From assembly GCA_008330645.1 (NCBI GenBank), contig VLTN01000079.1:1-64000 (forward strand): a stretch of DNA of 64,000 nt. Reading direction: 5' to 3'. Position numbers and translations under genes: made by a program. Every line of letters begins with the position of its first letter. Position 1 is the stretch's first letter. Origin of the DNA: Cafeteria roenbergensis (Eukaryota; Sar; Bigyra; Bicosoecida; Cafeteriaceae). This document shows positions 21,834 through 33,000 of the stretch, one piece after another. The notes under the pieces are model-generated. The model searched no databases. It was not told the origin of the DNA and was given only the letters and a program-made list of their open reading frames with translations.

Positions 21834-23772
21834 ATGCAACGCGGAAGCGGCGACCCCCCGCTTCTGGACTCGGCGGGCGGTCCCAACCCCGGCCGAACTG
21901 AGCAAGCAGGCGGCCCTCGTCGGCCCCCTGGCCCCTTCCCCGCCATGCCGTGGCCCGGGGCCCCGCCCCAGCCCATGGTCCCGACTGGCTACTTCGGACA
22001 GGGGGCGGCCCCAGCGGCGGCACCGCCGCGGCCGCCGGCGCCATTCGCGCATGGCTCCGACCCGGGGCTTCGACAGATGCAGGCCGGGGCCGCCGCAGGC
22101 GGACACCCCTACCAATACGCATGGCACCCCCACCCCGGCTGGCCCTACATGTCTCACCCCGTGGTGTACGGTGTGGGCGCCCTCCAACCTGGCCTCGCGG
22201 CCCAGGCCACGCCGTTCGGCACGGGCCCCTACGCGCCCCAAGTCGCCACTGCGCGCCGGGTCCAGCCGCACAGCCAGTGGCCCACGCGCTACGGCCAGGG
22301 CATAGGCGAGTACGCGGAGGGCGCGGGGCGGGGCGCGGGCCCCGGGCTCCCCGGCCGCGCATTTGATTCCCCCGGAGTGGCACAAGGCTCGGCGACACTC
22401 GGAGCGGCGCCGCACGTTTCCACGGGCATGCCGCCCCCCGCCACTGGCGAGTGCCGTTCCCTGCCCGTCTGGCATCGCCCGGCGGCGCCAGGCTCGCTGC
22501 GAGCGCCCGGGGACGCGTGGGCCAGCCTTTCCGACCGGCCCCCGGTTTCCGCTCCCATTGGCTTCCACTGGTCAACGTCCGGTGGCCCTGCGGCCGCTCT
22601 CAGCGGTGGCCCGCCGACCCCCCAGGCCCGCGCGGGGCGCGTCCCTGGCCCTCCCCCTCAGCAACTGGCCTCGCAAGCGCTTGGTTCGTGGTCGCCCGCC
22701 GGTGCGAGCCGAGCTCGTGCCGCAAGCGCAGTCCCTGAGATCCCCGCCGCCGAGGGCACGGAGGGCGCCGGCCTCGCCCGGCCGACCACCTCGCCGGCCT
22801 CGCTCGCGGCCACGCCGCCCGCGGACGTCGCAGCTGACTCAGGCGACTCTCAGGCGCCTCAGCGGCGGCCCAGCCAAGGCGAAGAGAGCCCCTCGCCGGC
22901 CACACCGCCCACGTGCGAGCAGTGCGGCCGCACGTTCTCTCGCCCCGCGCATCTCAGACGGTGAGCCACATTGCCCATGGCTCCACGCCGCGCCAGCAGT
23001 GCAGGCCTTGCACGGCCGCGCGAGTCGCGGTGTCTCAGCCGCGCGCGATGCGGAAAGCGCCCGCGTCGCAGCCCGCACGGGGCGCGGGGCGCGGGGGCCC
23101 GGCAGGCGCTCCGGCCGCCGCGATGCAGTGCCGTTTCGTCCACCGCGCCAGCGAGCACGCAGCGACGGCGCTCGCGCTCGCCAACCTCGCGAGCGTTGCG
23201 CATCCCACGCGCGGCCGTGGTGGGGCCGACTCGCGCACGCAAGGCGCGTGGCGCGCCTGCTGTGCGGGCAGGCTGGATCGGGGTGGCGCCGCTGGGGGGG
23301 AGGCGCGCGCGGCTGAGGGGCCCGAGACCGACGCCGGAAAAGAAACGACTTGTCGCAGTCCAGCCCGCGGGGGCCACGGCCGGCGTCGCACCATGGCATG
23401 GCCCCTCGAGTCGACGCCCAGCCCGCCCTCCCCGACCTCGACCCGTTGCGCCCGCGTCGTGAACCGATTCCCCGCAGACACGTCATGGCCGTTCACGAAC
23501 GCCGCCGGCCCTACCAGTGCGACCAGTGCGGCGCAAGCTTCGCGGCCTCATCTGACAGGAACGCCCACGTATCGCAGGTGCACCAGCGCGTGAGGCCCTT
23601 CGTGTGCCCGCAATGCGACACAGACTTCGCGAGGCGCTCGCACCTGCGAAGCCACCTGGCAAAGGTGCACGGCGAGGCGCTCTCGCCGCTGGGATCCAGA
23701 AAGCACGGCTGCCGGCCGCCGGGCGGCCAAGACCCCGCGCCCGACGACGATGGCGCGTCCTCGTCGGGGTAG
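21834..23772 (+). CDS. C2H2 zinc-finger protein, paralogue 2 (one intron)
   Basis: Probable nuclear DNA-binding regulator. Exon 1 runs to 22960 and exon 2 is 23478-23772. The 517-bp intron (GTGAGC...CCCGCAG) interrupts the first finger between CEQCGRTFSRPAHLRR and HVMAVH; splicing gives an unbroken C2H2 finger, which strongly supports the junction. Two more fingers follow, CDQC...RNAHVSQVH and CPQC...HLRSHLAKVH, linked by QRVRPF. From the ATG at 21834 the product is 473 residues, with a Pro/Gly/Ala-rich N-terminal half and fingers near the C terminus. In-frame ATGs at 21576 and near 20790 are alternatives, so the N terminus is uncertain. It ends with TAG. Confidence 0.85.
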
Positions 23773-24906
23773 CCCGCGCGTCGGGACGCACTTTTGGGCC
23801 CGTTTTCGTGCCGCCAGCTAGAGTTTGGAGGCGTGGCCTCGAGACTTGCCGGACAACAACTGGACGTGTTGCGTGCGGATTGGCGCTAGATTGAGCCTGC
23901 GGATTTGAGTGACTTCGCGCGCGGTTTGGGGCTCCCAGGCTAGGTACAGCCTTGCTGGCCGGCAGAAATGGATGTTTGCACTGGCCAATGCACTGCCCCG
24001 AACGCCCCTGTGCCGCCACCACCTTGTAGGGTCCCCTTGCAGCCGGCCAGGGAGCTGCGGCATCGCGTCAACAAGCGTGGCCGCCGAACGCCGCGGATTT
24101 GCGCCTTCTACTTTCGCCTTTCTCCCTCTCGCGAGCGCCTCCGCAAAGACCGCGCAGGCGGCCGAAGTCGCACCGCTCGCTTCATTGCTCGCTCACCCGC
24201 GGGGGGTGCCGGAGGGAAAGGCTGCGAGGCCGAGCCCAGTCCGCCGCGGCCAGCTCCGTCGGATCGGCCGCAGGTCGGCAATCGCGGGCCCCGCCTGAGG
24301 AGGTTTGCCGCTTCGCAGGCGAGACGAGCGCAGACAGGAGGGCACAAACGGGCACTGCCACCGCCGTTGGGCCGGTGTGGGCGTGGCGGGGGCGCTGCGT
24401 GGAAAGGAACCGCCGATGGCAATCGCGGGGCTTTGGGACGTCCGTGCCGGCTCTTGCCAGCTGGCTGAGCGGCTTCTGGGCGACCCTTGATTCCGCAGGC
24501 CCCACCCCAACTCAGAGATCCTCGCGGCGCGGCCTTTTTCCGGCGCGTTGCGATGGCGTGCGCAACTGCTTCGTGTCATTTCGACCAACGGCGGCGTTCG
24601 GGCGTGGTCAGACGCCGGTTGCTTGCACTCGGAGCGAGCGGGCGCGGGCCACAATCGCTGGACGCCCCAGCGCCCTCGGCAAGCGAAACGAGGTGGGCCG
24701 CTTGCGGCCCCGAGCTTGCCCCGCCCGCTGCCCTTGAGCGGGCTCCGGCTCGTCCGCTCCGGCTGCAGCAAAATGCAGGCGAGGGCACCCGCTTGTGCGA
24801 CAGCTTCGTCGATCGCCCGGCAGCCGGGTCCGGCAGAGCCGCGCGGCCAGCGGAACCAACGGCTGCCAAGGGCGCCACCGCCCGAGGTTGGTTTGATCGG
24901 CAACCA
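23773..24906. other. Intergenic region before NUF2
   Basis: About 1.1 kb between zinc-finger gene 2 and NUF2, both on the plus strand. Nothing recognisable beyond chance open frames. The frame of NUF2 exon 1 stays open back to 24487 with an ATG at 24553, a less likely start. Confidence 0.4.
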
Positions 24907-27186
24907 ATGGCCCAAGCCTTCGAGCCCAGGCCGTCCCTGGGAGGGCGCTCCACCGTTTCTCACAGGCGCAAGGAGCACTTTTGCTTCCCCATCCTCAAGA
25001 ACAGCGAGATCGTCCAGTGCCTCAACGAGCTTGGCCTCGATGTGACGGAGGACACGCTCGCGCGTTGCCGCGCCGATTCCCTCCACGGCGTCTACGAGCA
25101 CCTCCTCATTGACTGCCTGGACGTGTCCAAGGAGGACCTTCACCAGCCCAAGTTCTACGGCCTGGATGCGCTCAAGCACGCCGAGCTCCACGAGGACAGC
25201 GTGCCGGCGATGCATTTCGTCCGCGCCATGTGAGCCGCCTTGCGCTCGGGCAGGACTGCTGCGAGACGGCGTGCCCCGCGAGAGCTCCAAGGCGATTGAA
25301 GGCCGCCCCTTTGCCGTGGCGCCGTGCCGCGCCACGCTGCACGGATGGGGCCCGGGGAGCGCTTGCAGACGGCCAGGGCTTGCAAGCGCCGCAAGTCGCC
25401 GTTGGTGCGCCGCTGCCGCGCGCTGTGCACCTTGTGGCCGCCATCGCGCCGTGACTGGCTATGTGGTTGGTGCTTGCATCGCAGGGACAAGCTGCTCGTG
25501 GCCGCTGGCGTCTCTGCGGGCTTCTGCGTGCGCGACCTCGTCAAGCCCGACGCTCGTCGCACCCGCCGCAACCTCAGCGCCATCATCAAGTGAGCTTCCG
25601 TCGCTGCAGCGCCCCGCTCGTGAACAGGCGCCCATGGCATGCGGCGGTCCTGGCCGCCGCTCATCCCATGCGCTGATGTCAGCTCGCCGGCAAAGTCACG
25701 GCTGGTGCTGGGCGTGCTGTTGCCTCGGCGCCGCCTTCGGCCTCGCGCCCCCAGGCCAGCCTGCCGCCCCCTGAGCACGCCGCGCTGCACTCGGGCGGCC
25801 CATTGCGTCCCCCCCCTCCCCCCCCCCACACACACACACGACGTGTCGCCTCTTGTGCTGGCGAGTTTGTGCCCGAGCTTTGTGACGAGTGTCGGCGTCG
25901 TTCTGCTTGCGTTCTTGTTTTTTTCTTGCCACAGCTTCCACAAGTTCCGTGACGAGCGGCTGGCGGTGTTCGAAAAGATGACTGTCGAGACCGAGCGCCT
26001 CATGGCAGCGCGAGACGAGGCCGCAGCGGAACGCGACGCCCTCGCGGCGGAGCTGGCGGCCGAGCGCGAGCGGCGCGCGGCAGAGCAGCCCGAGCTGGAA
26101 GCGCTGCGGTCGGAGTGCCTCGAGCTCGGCACGGAGATCGCATCGCTCAACCAGCAGCAAGCCCGCATGCGCCAGGCGGCGGCGGAGACCAAGGAGGCCA
26201 TTGCCGCTGCCAAGGCTCGCAGCGTGGCAGCCGTGGCCTCGAGAAAGGAGGCGGCAGCCGACACTGCGGCCGTGCGGGCGCGCGTCGTCGGCGACCCAGA
26301 CTCGGTCAAGGCGCGCTTGGCGGAGGCAGCAGCGGCGCTGGAGGACGAGAAGACTAGGCTGAGCGACACGGACAGGCGCCGTCGCGAAACTGCCGTCAAG
26401 ACGGACGTCGTGACGGCGGCCACGCGGGACGTTGAAAAGTGTGTGGCCACGATGGAGGAGGCATCCGAGGAGGCGGGCAGGCTTGGCAGAGCCGAGCAGG
26501 CGGTGCGGGCGCGCACGGCAGAGCTGGAGGCGGCGAAGCTGGCGCAGGACGACGCGGAGGCGGAGTTGCGCACGGCTATGCGCGAGGCAGAGCGGCTCGA
26601 AGGCAGGGTGAGAGACTTCCGTCCCTCCGGCGAGCGGAAGCGGGACGCTGCTCAGCGGGCCCTGCAGGGCGTGCAGGACGAGCTCGAGGCCGTCAGGGCA
26701 GAGCGCGACGCGGCGCTTGGCAGAGCCGCGGAGGCGAGGAAGCGGGCCGACGCCGACGCGGCCAGGGCCAAGGCAGCGGAGGCAGAGAGGGACGCAGCGG
26801 TTTCGCGCGTGGAGCGCGGCCGGACGGAGCTTGCGGCGGCGGCGCGCTCGCACCACTCTCGTGTGCTGAGGGACCTGTCGTCGCTCGCTGCGGGCGGAAA
26901 CGCCTCCGCTTCGTCGCTCGGCGAGAGCTCGCTCGGAAAGAGCCGCGTTGCATCATCATCATCCGGAACGAGCTCTGCCGCCGGCATCGCGACCTCGGCA
27001 GGCGCAGCCTCGGCTCGGGCCTCCCTCGCCGCGAGCCGCAGGGCGGCCACGACACCAGGCCGCCCGAGCGACGTCTGGGGAGGCGCCGATGCGGGAGCGC
27101 TCACGCCCGCGCGCCTCATGGCCGGCGCCCTCACGCCAGGGTCCGCTGCCGCAGCCGGCGTGCCCTTCGCCCACATGGACTCGTGA
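24907..27186 (+). CDS. NUF2: Kinetochore protein NUF2 (NDC80 complex)
   Basis: Subunit of the NDC80 complex that links kinetochores to spindle microtubules. Three exons: 24907-25229, 25485-25589 and 25935-27186 (559 residues). Introns are GTGAGC...CGCAG (255 bp) and GTGAGC...CCACAG (345 bp). Both junctions rebuild conserved sequence: HFVRAM-DKLLVAAGV and SAIIN-FHKFRDERL. Residues about 25-155 form the calponin-homology head (FPILKNSEIVQCLNELG, DLVKPD, RNLSAIIN). Residues about 155-470 are charged coiled coil, including VVGDPDSVK, which matches the IVDSP-type motif of the family. The Ser/Ala-rich tail is longer than in animal NUF2 (about 460 residues). Intron 2 holds a poly-C/CA tract. The start at 24907 gives a short leader before the head domain. 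Confidence 0.95.
25805..25840 (+). repeat. Poly-C and CA microsatellite in NUF2 intron 2
   Basis: C-rich run followed by (CA)n about 95-130 bp upstream of the acceptor at 25934. It may lengthen the pyrimidine tract, and it is a natural length-polymorphism candidate. Confidence 0.7.
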
Positions 27187-28468
27187 GGGCAGAGGCTGCA
27201 ACCGTGCTGCGGCGGACAAAACAGGTCGCTGAGAGGCGGCCGTGATTCGACATTTCGCTGGCCTGGCTCGCTGGCCACTTTCTGTTTTTGCGTGTTGCCT
27301 CGTGCGGTCGACGGTGCGTGTGGTTTCATCGTGCACACGCAAAATGCAACGGAAAGCCAGAATGGTAAAGCAGACAGTGCAACGCCGGAAGGCAGCGGGT
27401 TCACGCGCCAAGAGAAGAAGGGTCGCTGCAAGCAGCTCGGCTGATGGGTCGTGGTGCTCCTCAGAGGGCGGTGCTCGACCAGGCCGCGGGGTAAATTCTC
27501 CAGCGAGCGACTGGGCTGTTCGATCGGCGCGCTGGGGTGGTGGCCCTGTGGTCGCGGGAAGCCTGGCTCCGTCGCGCTGCCGCCCCTGCGCGCGCCACTC
27601 CGGGCTGGCCGGGCGCATTCCGCCAGAGAGCGGCGTCAAGGACGTGGCACCCTTCGTGGCTGCAACGGGCGCGCGACCATCGTTTGCGTGGAGGTCTGGC
27701 TGCTAGTCCATGCAAGTGGGGCTGCGCCCTTGAAAGGATACGGCTCACGCCCAAGTCTTTCCCCGAGGTCCACGAGCTACCGTCGCTTTGAGGAAAAATG
27801 CCTCCGGCTTCTGGGCCCGCAGAGCCGCGACTTCTACATTGGAGAGCGTTCCCCAGCCGAGCACACTTCCACTGGCCCCGCCGCAGCCATCGGAAGAATC
27901 ATCGAAAAGAGGAGGCACACTGCCCGTGCGGCAACCTGCGCATCGACGACGCGCGTGCCTCGTTTCTTCGCCGTGCACGCATTCTGTGTCGGGAAAGGGA
28001 GCCCTGCACGAATCAGTGCCGCCGTTTTGCCCTGTCGGTGGTCGCCTTGGCAATCAGGCAGCTCGCCGACGACATGTCCAACCCCTCGGTTCTGCAAACA
28101 CTGGGAAAAGCGGAGCCAACTCGCACCATTCATCAATCGCGCAAGTGTGAACTGGCGCCATGGAGACCTGCGGACCACTGGCGTCCGCGGCGATGCATCG
28201 CGCGGTGGTAGCCATTCGGGGCCCGGAGGGAGCAGCATAGCACCCACTCAGCAGGTGTTGGCGCCTGGCTCAGGCGCCATTTCGGGAACAGAGGCGGCCC
28301 TTGACAGCACGCACACAAGCAACATGCGGCGCTGGGTGCCTGAGTCAGGCGGACCGCGAACCCCATCGGTCCTGCGGATCTGCACCACCCGGCAGCCACG
28401 AACCCCCTTGTCCCCCCTCGCCCACCACGCAAGGTCCATGCCCCCCGTTCATCGGGGAATCCGCTTGG
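27187..28468. other. Convergent intergenic region
   Basis: About 1.3 kb between the 3' ends of NUF2 (+) and the unknown gene at 28469 (-). Open frames occur on both strands but none has composition or motifs like the neighbouring proteins. No repeat or RNA gene was recognised. Confidence 0.4.
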
Positions 28469-29584
28469 TCAGGGCGCTGGAATCACGCGACGCAGCAAAG
28501 CAGCGTCCCGTGGGGCGCAACCCGCCGCGGCTGCCGCGTCAGCAAGCGAAGAGAGCACGCAGTCCAAGCCTTTGGGCTCAGCCTTGCGGAGACACGCCTC
28601 AACGCTCGCTTCGTGGCCACCCGGCACGGTCACAAGCAGCACCCCCAAAGCCCTCGCTCGCCCGGCCTTTGCCTGCCCGCTCAGGTCCAGCGCAACAAAC
28701 CACCCTGCTGATGGCACGCTCGCAGGCGCGGCGAAGCGCCCTGTGTCGCCACCAATGTGCCACTCGGCCTTGCCTCCCGCCACGCCCATTGCGTCTAGAG
28801 CAGCATCAATGTCCGCGTCGGACATTCCGCTGTCCGCCATCGCAGCGCGGAGGCCCGCGGCCTCGCCGCCGCCATCCTCGGCGTCAGAGCCCCCCACTGT
28901 GTGGCAGTGCGTGTCGCATGGCTGCAGCCTGCACGGCGCGCCACCGGCAGCACCAGCCGTAGTCGCAGTCGCAGCACCCGGCGGCGGCACCATCCACGCC
29001 GGGTCGGCCGCCGCCTCGGCAGGCGCCCAGGCGCCCAGCGAGCCAGCAGCGGCCGCAGCAGACTCGCTACCAGCGGGCACGGCGGCGGGGCCAGCGAGGG
29101 GCCAGCTTCCCGCCCCGCGCTCAAAGCCTGCACCCCCAACGCGTCGTCCGGCCGCCGCTGAGAGAGCCCAGCCGTGCCAGAAAGCGTTGCACTGCACCCA
29201 TGCCCCCCCGCCGGGCATGGCGGGCGACCTAACCTCCTCGGCTCCGTATGGCAGCGACGACACAACGACGTGCCACTGCCAATCGACGGCAGGGGGGGCG
29301 GCGGAGAGGGCAGCGATGCTGGCCAGGTCGCCAGCCGGCACCACTCGAGCATCCTCCCCTGCAGCGGCCAGCGCACCCGCACACGCCGCGGCTTCGGCTT
29401 CCACGGCGGGGGCAAGGCCTCGCGGGGCGCGACGAGGAGGCAAGACTGCGTCGAACAGCAGCCTGCCGGTGCAAAGCGCCGCCCCGCCCCCGTACGCCGC
29501 TACCATCAGCGTGCCCGGCACCCCGAGCACATCCACAGGCTCGGTCCTGACAATCTCGGCGGCCCCGGCTAGGGCCGAAGCCAT
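28469..29584 (-). CDS. Unrecognised Ala/Gly-rich protein, 371 residues
   Basis: I do not recognise this protein. From the ATG at 29584 (context GGCTATGGCT) the product is 371 residues, rich in Ala and Gly, with no signal peptide, membrane span or coiled coil. Less biased islands suggest a folded domain: an N-terminal block around EPVDVLGVPGTLMVAAYGG, a central WQWHVVVSSLPYG, a Cys/His cluster CDTHCH near residue 240, and the C-terminal EWHIGGDTGRF and GVLLVTVPGG. Coding status is supported by the contrast of these islands with chance frames and by the divergent arrangement with the homeodomain gene (432 bp between starts). The frame is open further upstream, but the added sequence looks non-coding. 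Confidence 0.65.
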   Translation of the reverse strand: MASALAGAAEIVRTEPVDVLGVPGTLMVAAYGGGAALCTGRLLFDAVLPPRRAPRGLAPAVEAEAAACAGALAAAGEDARVVPAGDLASIAALSAAPPAVDWQWHVVVSSLPYGAEEVRSPAMPGGGAWVQCNAFWHGWALSAAAGRRVGGAGFERGAGSWPLAGPAAVPAGSESAAAAAGSLGAWAPAEAAADPAWMVPPPGAATATTAGAAGGAPCRLQPCDTHCHTVGGSDAEDGGGEAAGLRAAMADSGMSDADIDAALDAMGVAGGKAEWHIGGDTGRFAAPASVPSAGWFVALDLSGQAKAGRARALGVLLVTVPGGHEASVEACLRKAEPKGLDCVLSSLADAAAAAGCAPRDAALLRRVIPAP

Positions 29585-30016
29585 AGCCGCGGGCGGTGGG
29601 GCGCCTTGGGCCCGGGAGCGCGAGCGCCTCTCCGTGAGCGCCTGAGCACCGGCCAGCATCCGGCCATCGCCGCCGTTGCCAACGCTGCGCGAGCGCCGGC
29701 CGGGCCAGGTGGGCGTCGATCGCGCGAGGGGCACGGCCGCCCGCGCCAAACCAGGGGGACACCTCTCTCCCTCCCCCGAACCGTCGGGAGCCCGCCGGCG
29801 GCGGGGCTGGCTGCCGAACAACAGTTGCTCACCTCGTCGGCACGGCCTGCGCAAGCGCACAATCAAAACTCTGCAACACGCCGGAGCTCACTCCGGCGCC
29901 GAAGCCACTCCGCCCGGCCCTTCGCCGACGCGCTGCCGCTGGGCCTGCGGCCACGTTGCCAGCCCGCGCGCAGCCCCAGTGCTCGCCGCGCCGCGCGCCC
30001 CCCCCCCCGGGCCGCC
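29585..30016. other. Divergent promoter region
   Basis: 432 bp between the start codons of the unknown minus-strand gene and the homeodomain gene. A relatively A-rich patch lies near 29860-29880. No defined element was recognised, but shared regulation of the pair is plausible. Confidence 0.4.
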
Positions 30017-33000
30017 ATGGCGACTCCCGCCTTCCCGCTGGCACCAGCCACCTTCCCGTCCCTCGGCGGCGCCAATGCCGCCGGAAGCCTGCCCCCGGCC
30101 CACCCAGGCGCGGGGGACCAGCCCGCCGACCCGCCCCAGCCCCCTGTGCTGGCTGCGTGCGCGGGCGTGCACGGCTTTGCCGTCGCAACCGGGGCTAAGT
30201 GGGTGCCAGTTGTCGTTGCCGAGCCCAGGCGGTTCTTCCTCACCCCGCAAACGGACCGGGCCTCGGCCATGCGCGCTGCGTTTGCAGGGGCTTCCCTGGG
30301 CGCGGCCGTGTGCCTGGCGCGGCTCAGCGGAGCGGGGGCGGCATCGGAAAAGGGCTCGACCGCTGCAGCAACGACGGCCGCCTCGCGCCGCGCTCCAGCC
30401 GACCCCGCAGGCGATGCCGTGGTCTCCGCCGCAGAAGCAGCCGTGCACAGCTGCCTTGCGGCCTACGCGACGGTGTCTGGCGCCGGCGGTGGCGCGGCGG
30501 CGGCATCGGCAGCGGGCGGGGCGGCAAGCCAGGCCGCCGCACCGGCCGCCTCCGACCTCGACGCAGCTGCCGCCCCCAGCTCTGCCTCTGGTCCAGGGCC
30601 AGCGCCCGCCTCGTCCCCTGCCACCTCGCCCTCGTCCGCGGCGGGGCTCGCAGCGGCGGGGCAGTCCGTCATCTCGGACGTCGCTGCCGCCCCGTCCGAC
30701 GCTGCCGCCCTCTTGAAGCTCCTCGTCGCAGCGGGGAGCCCCCGACTCGCCGTTGCACTGGCGACGGACATGGCTGGCAGCGACGTGCCGGGAGAGCTGC
30801 GTTTCGCCGTCGCAGCCGCAGCCAAAGCGGCAGCAGCGGAATCTCCCGGCGCCGCTGGCGCCGCAGCAGCTGCGGAGAACCCAACGGAAGGATCGGGCAG
30901 GAAGCGCCACAGAGACGGCTCTGCAGTGTTCCATCAGCCCCGAGTCACCGCGGTTGATGCCGCCATTGTGGCACAGGCGGCAGAGCTGGCCGCTGTGCGA
31001 AGAGGCACCCGGCAGAGCCTCTCCGCACCGGTGTCCACCAACTCGCCGAACCGCAACCAGCTTGCTGCCTCGAGCGCGGCGGGAAGCGGCTCTGCCAGCG
31101 GCGTGGGCCAGTCGTCGTCGTCATCGTCGTCGCCGCCGCCGGCTGCAGCAGCAGCCGCTGATGCTTCTGCTGCCCCTGCGGTGGCGGTGACGTCATCTGC
31201 CACAGCAAGCCATCCGGCGCAACTCTCTGCCGTCTCTGCGTCGCTCTCAGCTCTGCCCGCGTCTCTCAGCGTTCCTGTCCCTGCAAGCGGCCCTGCCACT
31301 GGGGTGGGAGCGGCGTCGGCGTCAGTGGCAGGACCAGGCTCTGCCACAAGCTCCGTGAGTGGCTCTGCCGTGATCTACCAGGCCAACCTCGGCGACGCTC
31401 TGCTGGCCTTCGCGGCGAGCGACCCGGAGTCACTGGGGGCGTCGGCGGAAGGTTTGGCCGTTGACCCCGGCCTGCTAGGCTCCATCGCCGCACGCCTCAC
31501 GGCCCCTGACGGCAGGAAGGAAGCCGTTCTCCGCAAATCGGCGCAACGTTTGGCCGTGCTTGCTGGCTCCTCTGTGATCACCATCACTCCCAAACCAGCG
31601 GCCACGTTCGACGCAGGGGTGTCCAGCTCTGCTGATGGCTCTGCCGGAGCGATGGGTCTGGGTCTGGGCTCTGCCGGCTCTGCCATGCGCGGAGTATTGG
31701 GATCGGCGGGGGCAACCTCCGTTGCCTCTGTCGGCTCTGCCGCGCCGCAGAGCGGGTTGCCTCGTCCGCCCGGAACCGGGTCCACGCCGTTCCTCGTGCG
31801 TCTGACGGTGCCAGCTGCCTACGCCAGGCAGATTGCCGCCCCAGCGGCGGCCGTGGCGGCCGCAGTGGCGGCAGATGACCTGGCTTCGACGACTGACCAG
31901 CAGCTGCCGGGACACGGCCTTGGCTCTGCCACCGACGTCGGCGGGAGTGGAGCCGCACGTGGCGCGTCAGCGGGTTCCGCGGGAGGAGGCGCCGCCAACT
32001 CGGCTGGCGGCGGCGGTGCTGGCGGCGGTGCTGGCGGCGGCAGTGGCGCGCTGAGCGCTGTGGCAAGCCGTCGGCTGGCCCGCGATCACTCCTCCACCCT
32101 CCGGGCGTGGATGGCGCTGCACTGGGACCTGCCCTTCCCCGACACCGCCACGAAGAACGGCCTCTGCACACTCACCACCATGTCCCAGCGGCAGGTTGAG
32201 GACTTCTTCGCCCGGGAGCGGAAGCGCGTGTGGCGGCCCCTCCGCCGCCTCGCCTCTCACGCGGCAGCAGCGGCGCTCGCAGCCAGGGGTGCCGCGGGCG
32301 TGGCGCAAGCAGAGCTAGAGGTCGACGTTGTGGGGGTGGCGGCTTCAGCTGACAGCATCAGGACAGGCCAGGCGGGGCGGGTTAGCACCGGCAGCCCGCA
32401 CCAGCAGCAACACCAGCACCAGCAGCACCAGCACCAGCAGCAGCAGCAGCGCCAGCAGCAGCAGTTGCAGTTGCAGTTGCAGCAGGCAGGACAGAGCCAC
32501 GCTCACCAGCTGCAACTCCCTCAGAGCAGCGTCGGCGTTGCTGCCATCCAGCAGGCAGCATCGACCATGCCTGCCTGGCAGAGCCACCTCGCATCAGCCG
32601 GACATCGACCATCGCTCTCTAAAGTGCTGGAGCTGGGGGCTGGCCTCCAACAGGTCCCTGCGGCCGTGGCAGCGGCGGTTTCGGGCACTTCGGTTTCGTC
32701 GGCTCTGCCGAACGCGGGCTCTGCCAGTTTTTTGCTTCCGACTGCGCCAGCGACGACGGCGTCGGCGTCGGCCGGGCTGGCGCTCGGAAGGGCTGATCAC
32801 GGCTCTTCGGGCACCGGGGTCCTGGGGGCAGGGCCCTCCGCGGCGTCGACGGCAGCGGCAGCATCGCTCTCAGCAGGTTTGGCCACGCTCACTGGCTCTG
32901 CTGGTGCTGGTGCGATGCCGACGGGGTCGACGTCGGCGTCTGCGTCGCTGCCCCGCGCCCAGCACCCGGCGTTTACGTTCCCGCTGCAGTTGGCGGGCTT

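Noticed and set aside
28469-29584. Resemblance of the N terminus to proteasome assembly chaperone 3
   Set aside because: Only a loose pattern around GVP with no further match, and the protein is about three times too long.
29606-30016. Upstream extension of the homeodomain frame
   Set aside because: It overlaps the divergent promoter region and lacks coding character; the ATG at 30017 has a strong context.
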